Positions 1-5,474 of a DNA stretch of 5,671 bases are shown one piece after another (positions within the stretch are counted from its first letter, which is position 1; every line of letters begins with the position of its first letter). The position numbers and the translations under genes were made by a program. The stretch is from Streptosporangiaceae bacterium (GTDB taxonomy: Bacteria; Actinomycetota; Actinomycetes; Streptosporangiales; Streptosporangiaceae), in assembly GCA_030045295.1 (NCBI GenBank), contig JASIGD010000030.1:1-5671 (forward strand), written 5' to 3'. Under the pieces are notes generated by a model that was not told the DNA's origin, searched no databases, and saw nothing but the letters and a program-made list of their open reading frames with translations.

Positions 1-3
1 TAG
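1..3 (+). other. Possible stop codon of upstream gene (dxr expected)
   Basis: The window opens with TAG. In actinobacteria the gene directly before rip is usually dxr (1-deoxy-D-xylulose-5-phosphate reductoisomerase), so these three bases may be its stop codon, 13 bases before the rip start. Only three bases are visible, so the reading frame cannot be tested; this is an inference from conserved gene order. Confidence 0.25.
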
Positions 4-16
4 GAAGGACGACGGG

Positions 17-1216
17 ATGGACCTGATCGGCTGGGTCATCTTCCTGATCGCCCTGCTCTTTTCCGTCATGCTGCACGAGACCGGGCACTTCGTGCTGGCC
101 AAGAAGTTCGGCATGAAGGTCACCCAGTACTTCGTCGGCTTCGGGCCGACGCTGTGGTCCACCCGGCGGGGTGAGACCGAGTACGGGATCAAGGCCCTGC
201 CCCTCGGCGGCTTCGTCAAGATCGTCGGGATGCACTCGCTCGACGATCCCGACGACCCGGCCGATGAGCCCCGGTCGTTCCGGCGCCACCCGGCCTGGCA
301 GCGGATCAGCGTCCTGGCCGCCGGCTCGTTCATGCACTTCCTGCTGGCCTTCGTGCTGATCGCCGGGCTGGCCCTCGGCGTCGGCATCGCGAGCGACAAC
401 GTCACCCAGCTCGGCACGATCAGCTCCTGCGTGCCCGCCAGCCTCACCGCCTACGACAACGGCACCTGCGCTCCCTCGGACAAGGTCTCCCCGGCCAAGC
501 AGGCCGGGCTGCAGGTCGGCGACACGGTGACCGCGTTCGACGGCAAGCCGGTGAGCAACTGGACCGAGCTCAGCAACGCGATCCGCAGCGCGCCGGCCGG
601 GTCCCCGGCCACGATCACCGTCCGGCGCGACGGCCAGCTGAGGACGCTGCACACCACGCTGGCCGGCGTGCCCGGCCGCGGCGGCGCCTATCTGGGCATC
701 GCTCCCACCGAGGTGTTCCAGGTGGCCAGCCCGCTGGGCGCGGTCCAGTACGCGGGATCGACCTTCGGGCAGATCGTGGCCGGGTCGGCCGGGGCGGTGG
801 CCAGCCTGCCCGGCGAGATCCCCAAGCTGTTCGCCAAGAACAAGTCATCGACGTCCGGCGACCAGGTCATCGGCGTGGTGGGCGCGGCCGAGCTCACCGG
901 GTCCGCGGTCTCAGCCGACCTGGGCTGGCAGTACAAGGTGAGCTTGGTCTTGCTGCTGATTGCCTCGCTGAACATCTTCGTCGGCTTGTTCAACCTGCTG
1001 CCGCTGCTGCCGCTGGATGGCGGTCACATCGCCGCGGTGATCTGGGAGCGGATGCGGGCCTGGCTCGCGCGGCTGCGCGGCAAACCCGATCCCGGCCTGG
1101 TGGACATGACCAAGCTGCTGCCTGTGAGCTTCAGCCTCTTCATGATCATCATGTTCTTCGGGGTCATCGTGATCCTGGCCAACATCGTCAACCCGGTCAC
1201 GATCGGCGGCGGGTGA
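17..1216 (+). CDS. rip: RIP metalloprotease, RseP/Rip1-type site-2 protease (M50)
   Basis: This is an intramembrane zinc metalloprotease of family M50B, which in related bacteria cuts membrane-anchored anti-sigma factors and other single-pass proteins after a first cleavage outside the membrane. The 399-residue length is normal for the family. The zinc motif HETGH (H20-H24) lies in the first membrane segment (about residues 3-24). It is followed by the conserved YFVGFGPTLWS and GGFVKIVGM stretches, a second membrane segment (about 97-125, with GSFMH where many homologues have GPxxN), a periplasm-side PDZ domain (about 130-220), and a third segment ending in the motif NLLPLLPLDGGH (326-337), whose D334 is the third zinc ligand. 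A last membrane segment spans about 370-392. The PDZ region carries two cysteines, C138 and C151. The ATG is preceded by AGGAAGGA (2-9) at 7 bases. Its neighbour ispG follows after 151 bases. The physiological substrate cannot be told from this window. Confidence 0.95.
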   Translation: MDLIGWVIFLIALLFSVMLHETGHFVLAKKFGMKVTQYFVGFGPTLWSTRRGETEYGIKALPLGGFVKIVGMHSLDDPDDPADEPRSFRRHPAWQRISVLAAGSFMHFLLAFVLIAGLALGVGIASDNVTQLGTISSCVPASLTAYDNGTCAPSDKVSPAKQAGLQVGDTVTAFDGKPVSNWTELSNAIRSAPAGSPATITVRRDGQLRTLHTTLAGVPGRGGAYLGIAPTEVFQVASPLGAVQYAGSTFGQIVAGSAGAVASLPGEIPKLFAKNKSSTSGDQVIGVVGAAELTGSAVSADLGWQYKVSLVLLLIASLNIFVGLFNLLPLLPLDGGHIAAVIWERMRAWLARLRGKPDPGLVDMTKLLPVSFSLFMIIMFFGVIVILANIVNPVTIGGG

Positions 1217-1367
1217 CCGCGACCGGGATGAACTGGACCGACCGCCGAGCCCGACTGACCGATACCCGACGCATCCGTCAGCGTCTGTCCCCGCGCCGTC
1301 CTCGCTTGATGGAACAATGGCCGGGTAACGGGATTCGGGATGTGGCTGAGATAACCGGATAGGGGCC

Positions 1368-2519
1368 ATGAGTACTGACCTCGGCATGCCCGCGGTGCCT
1401 TCGGCGCCGCTCGCCGAACGCAGGACGTCCCGCCAGATCATGGTGGGCTCGGTGCCGGTGGGCGGAGGAGCGCCCGTGTCGGTCCAGTCGATGACGACGA
1501 CGCTGACCGCTGACGTGAACGCCACGCTGCAGCAGATCGCCGAGCTGACCGCCTCCGGGTGCCAGATCGTCCGGGTCGCGGTCCCGTCGCAGGATGACGC
1601 CGAGGCGCTGCCCGCCATCGCGAGGAAATCGCAGATCCCGGTGATCGCCGATATCCACTTCCAGCCGAAGTACGTGTTCGCGGCGATCGACGCCGGCTGC
1701 GCGGCGGTCCGCGTGAACCCCGGCAACATCAAGCAGTTCGACGACAAGGTCGCCGAGATCGCGCGCGCGGCGTCGGACACCGGGACGCCGATCAGGATCG
1801 GCGTCAACGCCGGCTCGCTGGACAAGCGGCTGCTGGCCAAGTACGGCAAGGCGACCCCGGAGGCGCTGGTCGAGTCGGCGCTGTGGGAGTGCTCCCTGTT
1901 CGAGGAGCACGGGTTCCGTGACATCAAGATCTCGGTGAAGCACCACGACCCGGTGGTGATGATCAACGCCTACCGGCTGCTCGCCAGCAAGTGCGATTAC
2001 CCGCTGCACCTCGGCGTCACCGAGGCCGGGCCGACGTTCCAGGGGACGATCAAGTCCGCGGTGGCCTTTGGCGCCCTGCTGGCCGAGGGCATCGGGGACA
2101 CCATCCGGGTTTCCCTGTCCGCGCCTCCGGTGGAGGAGGTTAAGGTCGGCATCTCGATCCTGGAATCGCTCGGCATGCGGCAGCGCCGCCTGGAGATCGT
2201 GTCCTGCCCGTCCTGCGGCCGCGCCCAGGTGGACGTGTACAAGCTCGCCGAGGAGGTGACCGCCGGGCTGGATGGCCTGGAGGTTCCGCTGCGCGTCGCC
2301 GTCATGGGCTGCGTGGTCAACGGTCCCGGCGAGGCCCGCGAGGCGGACCTGGGCGTCGCCTCGGGAAACGGCAAGGGCCAGATCTTCGTCCGCGGCCAGG
2401 TGATCGCGACCGTGCCGGAGTCCGCCATCGTCGAGACGCTGATCGACGAGGCAATGCGCCTGGCCGCCCAGGGCGCCGCCGACGGCGAAGAGGGCACCCC
2501 GGTCGTCACCGCTTACTAG
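1368..2519 (+). CDS. ispG: 4-hydroxy-3-methylbut-2-en-1-yl diphosphate synthase (IspG/GcpE)
   Basis: IspG converts 2-C-methyl-D-erythritol 2,4-cyclodiphosphate to HMBPP, the penultimate step of the MEP isoprenoid pathway, in the cytoplasm. The 383-residue protein is the short two-domain bacterial form. Its N-terminal TIM-barrel part holds [50 protein letters not shown] and HLGVTEAGP. Its C-terminal cluster domain has the [4Fe-4S] ligands C280 and C283 in [10 protein letters not shown]315 in [12 protein letters not shown], and E322, the known fourth ligand seven residues after the last cysteine. The sequence tracks the recalled M. tuberculosis GcpE closely from the first residues (MSTDLGMP against MTVGLGMP), which supports the ATG at 1368 over the in-frame ATG at 1386. 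The Shine-Dalgarno match is poor: AGGGG at 1361-1365 lies only two bases from the ATG. It follows rip on the same strand and may be co-transcribed with it or have its own promoter in the 151-base gap. Confidence 0.97.
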   Translation: MSTDLGMPAVPSAPLAERRTSRQIMVGSVPVGGGAPVSVQSMTTTLTADVNATLQQIAELTASGCQIVRVAVPSQDDAEALPAIARKSQIPVIADIHFQPKYVFAAIDAGCAAVRVNPGNIKQFDDKVAEIARAASDTGTPIRIGVNAGSLDKRLLAKYGKATPEALVESALWECSLFEEHGFRDIKISVKHHDPVVMINAYRLLASKCDYPLHLGVTEAGPTFQGTIKSAVAFGALLAEGIGDTIRVSLSAPPVEEVKVGISILESLGMRQRRLEIVSCPSCGRAQVDVYKLAEEVTAGLDGLEVPLRVAVMGCVVNGPGEAREADLGVASGNGKGQIFVRGQVIATVPESAIVETLIDEAMRLAAQGAADGEEGTPVVTAY

Positions 2520-2537
2520 GCGCTTACCCCACGCAAG

Positions 2538-2583
2538 ATCGTGGACAGTTACCCCGGTACTTCCGGGGGTTAGTGTCCACGAT
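2538..2583. terminator. 46-base imperfect palindrome, likely bidirectional terminator or repeated extragenic palindrome
   Basis: The arms ATCGTGGACA (2538-2547) and TGTCCACGAT (2574-2583) are perfect inverted repeats. Inside them T2549-A2572 and A2551-T2570 pair across two mismatches, then CCCC (2552-2555) pairs with GGGG (2566-2569), a bulged G2565 follows, and GG (2556-2557) pairs with CC (2563-2564), leaving a loop of five bases (TACTT). This gives 18 pairs in one long hairpin. It begins 18 bases after the ispG stop and lies before the 3' end of the convergent deoR-type gene, which is where a shared terminator would sit. No run of T follows on either strand, as is common for actinobacterial hairpin terminators. 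A dispersed repeated palindrome is the main alternative. Confidence 0.6.
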
Positions 2584-2671
2584 GACCTGGCGCACGGCTC
2601 ACCAGTCACGTGAACACCAGCCGGAGCGCGGGCGCCGGCCGCGCCGGGCCGCCAGAACCTGGGACCCGGCC

Positions 2672-3487
2672 CTACCCGGCCTGCCGGTGCGCGTGGCTGG
2701 CCGCCATGCTCTCGGCGTAGACGACCTCGCCGACCTGGTCCGCCACCTGGGCCCGGGCGTCCGCGGGCAGCATGTCATCGGTGATGAGCACGTCTATCTC
2801 GTTCAGGCGCGCGAACGAGCTCAGGCTGACCAGGCCCCACTTGGTGTGGTCGGCCAGCACGACGACGCGCCGCGCGACCCGGATGAAGGTCCGGTTCGTC
2901 TCCGCCTCCGCGAGGTTGGGCGTGGTGAGCCCGGCGTCGACGTCGAAGCCGTGACAGCCGAGGAAGAGCAGGTCGAAGTGGAGCGAGCGGATCGTCAGGT
3001 CCGCGACCGGGCCGACCAGCGCGTCCGAGGGAGTCCGGACGCCGCCGGTCAGCACGACGGAGTCGGCCACGCCGTCCACCCCTCGCGTCCCGCTGAACAC
3101 GGACGTCACGCGCAGCGAGTTGGTCACGATGGTGAGCCCGGGCACGTCGAGCAGGAACTGGGCCAGCGCAAACGTGGTGGTCCCGGCGGCCAGCGCGACC
3201 GCCGTGCCGGGCGTGACCATGCTCGCCGCCGCTCGGGCGATCGCGGTCTTCTCCGGCCGTTCGAGCACGAGCTTGGCCTCGAAGCTCGGCTCGTGGCTCG
3301 CGGGCGTCCCCGGCAGGACCGCGCCGCCGTGGACCTTCTCCACCAGGCCATCCCTGGCGAGTACCTCAAGGTCCCTGCGGATCGTCATGTCCGAAACGCC
3401 GAGCCGCTGGGTGAGATCGCTGACCCGTGCGCTGCCATCGCTCCTGACCGCCTGCAGGATGAGCGACTGGCGGTGTCTGGCTAGCAT
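2672..3487 (-). CDS. DeoR/GlpR-family transcriptional repressor
   Basis: This is a cytoplasmic DNA-binding regulator; DeoR-family proteins usually repress sugar or nucleoside catabolic genes and are released by a phosphorylated sugar. The 271-residue length is typical. The N-terminal winged helix-turn-helix spans about residues 3-57, with the family signature RVSDLTQRLGVSDMTIRRDL followed by GLVEKVHGGAV. The C-terminal DeoRC sensor domain covers about 75-235 and keeps the phosphate-binding loop AGTTT (101-105), VTNSL (121-125), LTGG (146-149), ALVGP (156-160), the FLGCHGFD stretch (175-182), EAETNR (194-199) and DHTKWG (213-218). The ATG at 3487-3485 is preceded on this strand by AAGGAGGGG (3503-3495), a strong ribosome binding site at suitable distance. 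It is divergent from the lipoprotein hydrolase across 306 bases and convergent with ispG. No sugar transport, kinase or aldolase gene is visible beside it, so the effector cannot be assigned. Autoregulation is inferred from family habit and the upstream dyad. Confidence 0.93.
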   Translation of the reverse strand: MLARHRQSLILQAVRSDGSARVSDLTQRLGVSDMTIRRDLEVLARDGLVEKVHGGAVLPGTPASHEPSFEAKLVLERPEKTAIARAAASMVTPGTAVALAAGTTTFALAQFLLDVPGLTIVTNSLRVTSVFSGTRGVDGVADSVVLTGGVRTPSDALVGPVADLTIRSLHFDLLFLGCHGFDVDAGLTTPNLAEAETNRTFIRVARRVVVLADHTKWGLVSLSSFARLNEIDVLITDDMLPADARAQVADQVGEVVYAESMAASHAHRQAG

Positions 3488-3515
3488 CCGTGCTCCCCTC
3501 CTTCACCGGGGGATG

Positions 3516-3530
3516 GCACGGGACCCGTGC
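3516..3530. promoter_or_regulatory. Perfect dyad GCACGGGACCCGTGC, candidate operator in the deoR leader
   Basis: Seven-base arms GCACGGG and CCCGTGC flank a single central A. The site lies 28 bases upstream of the deoR-type start codon, just beyond its ribosome binding site, a natural place for an autoregulatory operator. The short one-base centre favours a protein-binding site over an RNA hairpin. GC-rich DNA produces palindromes by chance, so the regulatory role is inference. Confidence 0.4.
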
Positions 3531-3600
3531 GGTGGCCCTCAGTCGCGCCATCCGTCCCCAGTCAGACGTCCACTGCCGGTGTTCGGTTCCGGTGATGGAT

Positions 3601-3635
3601 GTGGGAAACGTATGGGATTTTCGCGACGTGGGAAA
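3601..3635. promoter_or_regulatory. TGGGA repeat cluster with possible minus-strand -10 box
   Basis: GTGGGAAA occurs at 3601-3608 and again at 3628-3635, with a further TGGGA at 3613-3617. The first and second TGGGA words are 11 bases apart (one helical turn) and the second and third 16 apart. On the minus strand the patch reads TACGTT at 3612-3607, which fits the TAnnnT -10 pattern and would place a deoR transcript start near 3600. No good -35 hexamer is seen at 17-18 bases. DeoR-type repressors often bind direct repeats near their own promoter. Confidence 0.3.
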
Positions 3636-3725
3636 GCAAACGGGCCTGAGGTGACCTGCGAGGTTAGGCGGGCAGGGCCGGGCGTCAACCGGGTAGGCCG
3701 GGCCGGTCCCGGGACGCAGGCCCGG

Positions 3726-3755
3726 TTGATCCCGATTGATCAAGGACTCGATAAC
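3726..3755 (+). promoter_or_regulatory. Candidate sigma-70-type promoter of the hydrolase gene, overlapped by TTGATC repeats
   Basis: TTGATC (3726-3731) and GATAAC (3750-3755) are separated by 18 bases; each matches four of six positions of TTGACA and TATAAT. A transcript would start near 3762, giving a leader of about 30 bases. TTGATC recurs at 3736-3741, exactly ten bases on, as part of the self-complementary TTGATCAA (3736-3743); the first TTGATC also forms an inverted pair with GATCAA at 3738-3743. A protein bound here would cover the -35 box and spacer, so repression is plausible. Confidence 0.45.
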
Positions 3756-3786
3756 CGCCGGAGCATCCGGCTGCATCGAGCATCAT

Positions 3787-3792
3787 AGGGGG
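3787..3792 (+). promoter_or_regulatory. Ribosome binding site AGGGGG bearing on the hydrolase start
   Basis: AGGGGG ends one base before the first ATG (3794) but seven bases before the in-frame ATG at 3800. Normal spacing favours 3800, which shortens the protein by two residues (Met-Trp). Both starts leave the lipoprotein signal peptide intact. Confidence 0.45.
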
Positions 3793-3793
3793 C

Positions 3794-5428
3794 ATGTGGA
3801 TGCTCCGCCCCGGTGCGCGGACAACCCGGAGCCGTCGGGCCGGCGCGGCGTCCCTGATCGTCGGCGCGGCCGCGTTGCTCGGGGTCACCGCCTGCACCTC
3901 GTCCAGCCCCCCGGCCGCGCAGCCCGGTTCGGCGGCCACCACCACGCCGCCAGGTCCGGCCGCGGGAAGCACCCAGGGCGCCGGGTCCTTCGTCCCGACG
4001 CACAGCACGCTGGACTGGCACTCCTGCCCGGCCCAGCTGGCCCGGCAGGGCGTGCACGACTGCACCTTGCTGAGCGTCCCGCTCAACTACGCCGACCCCG
4101 CCGGCAGGCATGTCAGCCTCGCCCTCGACATGGTGCCCGCCACCGCACCGCTGAGCCAGCAGCAGGGGGTCTTGCTGATCAATCCGGGAGGTCCCGGCGC
4201 CAGCGGGCTGCCGTGGGCGCCGCTGCTGGCGCAGGGGCTCAACCAGGGCGTAGCCCGGGACTACGACATCGTCGGCTTCGACCCGCGCGGCGTCGGATCG
4301 TCGGTGCCGGCGCTGAGCTGCGACCCGAGCTTCTTCGCCACCGCGCGCCCGAACTACGTCCCGGCGAACGCCGCGGCCGAGCAGGTTCTGGAATCCCGGG
4401 CGAAAACCTACGCCGACAGCTGCGAGCAGAAGTTCGGCTGGATGCTGCCCTACATGACCACCGAGGACGTGGCCCGCGACCTGGACTCCATCCGCGCGGC
4501 GTTCGGTGTGTCGAAGATCAGCTTGTACGCGTTTTCCTGGGATACCTACGTCGCCCAGGTCTACGCCACGCTGTTTCCGGGACGGGTCCGTCGCATGGTC
4601 CTGGACAGCACCGTCGATCCCACCGGGGTGTGGTACACCGACAACGTCGACCAGGACTACGCCTTCCAGGGCCGTATCGACGCGTTCTTCGCCTGGGTCG
4701 CCAAATACGACGACACGTACCACCTGGGCAGCACCGCCGCCCAGGTGCAAGCCGCTTACAACCGGGCCAGGAATCAGTTGCTGGCGCAGCCGATCAACGA
4801 TCTGATCGGGCCCGACGAGCTGGATGACACCTTCGTGCAAAGCGGCTATCTCGAAGAGCTCTGGCCGGGCCTGGCCCAGGCGCTCTCGTCGTACCTGAAC
4901 TCAGGGCAGACCGGCGACCTGGTCTTCGAATACGAACAGTGGGGGGAAACCAGCGACAACGAGTTCGCCGTCTACAACGCGGTGGAATGCTCGGACGCCG
5001 GCTGGCCGCGCAGCTGGGCCTACTGGACGTCGGACACCGAGATGATCTACAAGACGGCTCCGTTCTACGCGTGGGGTAACACCTGGTTCAACGCCGCGTG
5101 CGCGTTCTGGCCGGTCACCGGGCCGGCCGAGCCACTGCAGATCAAAGGCGCCGGTCTGCCCGGCATCTTGATGCTGCAGGGCACGCTGGACCCCGCGACC
5201 CCGTACGCCGGCGCGCAGGACGCGCACAGGCTGCTGCCGTCGGCGCGGATGGTCGTGGTCGAGGGCGGCGGCAACCACGGGCAGTCGCTCGAGGATCCGC
5301 CGAACTCCTGCGTGCAGGGCTACGTGAACGCCTATCTCGCCACCGGGGCCCTGCCGCAGGCCCCCGGGCTGGTCAACGCCACCTGCCCGGCCACGCCGGA
5401 TCCGACGCCGACGAACCCCGCCGGCTGA
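3794..5428 (+). CDS. Secreted lipoprotein alpha/beta hydrolase, tripeptidyl aminopeptidase-like (S33, TAP C-terminal domain)
   Basis: This 544-residue protein resembles the actinobacterial exported peptidase/esterase family that includes Streptomyces tripeptidyl aminopeptidases and mycobacterial Rv2223c/Rv2224c (CaeA). An arginine-rich start, a hydrophobic core (about 18-31) and the lipobox VTAC (C34) predict a lipid-anchored exported protein; a low-complexity Ser/Pro/Ala/Gly/Thr linker follows to about residue 65. The alpha/beta hydrolase core has the oxyanion-loop motif NPGGPGASG (130-138), YDIVGFDPRGVGSS, and the nucleophile strand with S248. The C-terminal TAP-like domain has LQGTLDPATP (acid D466) and GGGNHGQ (H495), completing a Ser-Asp-His triad. 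The nucleophile elbow reads A-F-S-W-D (246-250) instead of GxSxG, which is unusual. Starts at 3794 or, by ribosome binding site spacing, 3800. It is divergent from the DeoR-type gene and likely controlled from the shared region. The substrate (short peptides or esters) is inferred from the family only. Confidence 0.88.
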   Translation: MWMLRPGARTTRSRRAGAASLIVGAAALLGVTACTSSSPPAAQPGSAATTTPPGPAAGSTQGAGSFVPTHSTLDWHSCPAQLARQGVHDCTLLSVPLNYADPAGRHVSLALDMVPATAPLSQQQGVLLINPGGPGASGLPWAPLLAQGLNQGVARDYDIVGFDPRGVGSSVPALSCDPSFFATARPNYVPANAAAEQVLESRAKTYADSCEQKFGWMLPYMTTEDVARDLDSIRAAFGVSKISLYAFSWDTYVAQVYATLFPGRVRRMVLDSTVDPTGVWYTDNVDQDYAFQGRIDAFFAWVAKYDDTYHLGSTAAQVQAAYNRARNQLLAQPINDLIGPDELDDTFVQSGYLEELWPGLAQALSSYLNSGQTGDLVFEYEQWGETSDNEFAVYNAVECSDAGWPRSWAYWTSDTEMIYKTAPFYAWGNTWFNAACAFWPVTGPAEPLQIKGAGLPGILMLQGTLDPATPYAGAQDAHRLLPSARMVVVEGGGNHGQSLEDPPNSCVQGYVNAYLATGALPQAPGLVNATCPATPDPTPTNPAG

Positions 5429-5462
5429 CTCGCTTGACCGGCCCCTGCCGATACCGCCCGTG

Positions 5463-5468
5463 TAGGCT
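5463..5468 (+). promoter_or_regulatory. -10 box TAGGCT for a leaderless transcript
   Basis: TAGGCT fits the actinobacterial TAnnnT -10 pattern and ends six bases before the ATG at 5475, so the expected transcript start coincides with the A of the start codon. No Shine-Dalgarno sequence precedes the ATG, which agrees with leaderless translation. TTGACC at 5434-5439 is too far away (23 bases) to be its -35 box. Confidence 0.55.
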
Positions 5469-5474
5469 GGCGTC

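Larger units (their letters stand above)
3488..3793. promoter_or_regulatory. 306-base divergent control region between deoR-type gene and hydrolase
   Basis: No convincing gene lies here; reading frames that cross it are shadows of the flanking genes. It contains, left to right, the deoR-side ribosome binding site, a 15-base dyad at 3516-3530, a relatively AT-rich patch with three TGGGA words at 3601-3635, a GC-rich stretch with a ten-base palindrome at 3706-3715, and TTGATC repeats overlapping a plausible rightward promoter at 3726-3755. The density of symmetric elements fits a shared regulatory region for both divergent genes. Confidence 0.6.

Noticed and set aside
1268..1285. Small hairpin GACGC/GCGTC between rip and ispG
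   Set aside because: Only five base pairs with an eight-base loop and no T run; too weak to call a terminator.
1310..1345. GGAAC at 1311 as a -35 box for an ECF sigma factor upstream of ispG
   Set aside because: No GTT or similar -10 element appears at the needed distance of about 16-18 bases.
1350..1355. GATAAC as a -10 box for ispG
   Set aside because: It resembles the -10 box before the hydrolase, but no acceptable -35 hexamer lies 16-19 bases upstream, so a separate ispG promoter is not supported.
1278..2609. Long minus-strand open frame opposite ispG
   Set aside because: ispG is unambiguous on the plus strand; the antisense frame is low-complexity (Arg, Gly, Asp, His, Leu) and shows no family motif.
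2643..2670. GCCGGG/CCCGGC inverted repeat after the deoR-type stop
   Set aside because: Six pairs around a 16-base loop in very GC-rich DNA; likely by chance, and the palindrome at 2538-2583 is a much better terminator candidate.
2573..3484. Long plus-strand open frame opposite the deoR-type gene
   Set aside because: It is the antisense shadow of a gene with clear DeoR-family motifs; its translation is rich in Arg, Gly, Asp and His, typical of GC-rich off-frame reading, with no recognisable domain.
3706..3715. Ten-base palindrome GTCCCGGGAC and surrounding AACCGGG/CCCGGTT repeat
   Set aside because: Perfect symmetry, but made only of G/C-rich words common by chance in such DNA and not positioned at a recognisable promoter element; too weak for a separate call.
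3736..4840. Long frames on both strands within the first part of the hydrolase gene
   Set aside because: They overlap the signal peptide and catalytic core of a recognised hydrolase and have the composition of GC-rich shadow frames.
2520..5474. Mobile element carrying the deoR-type and hydrolase genes
   Set aside because: No transposase or integrase, no matching terminal repeats and no target duplication could be found at the two edges; only the CGCTT word is shared, which is not meaningful.
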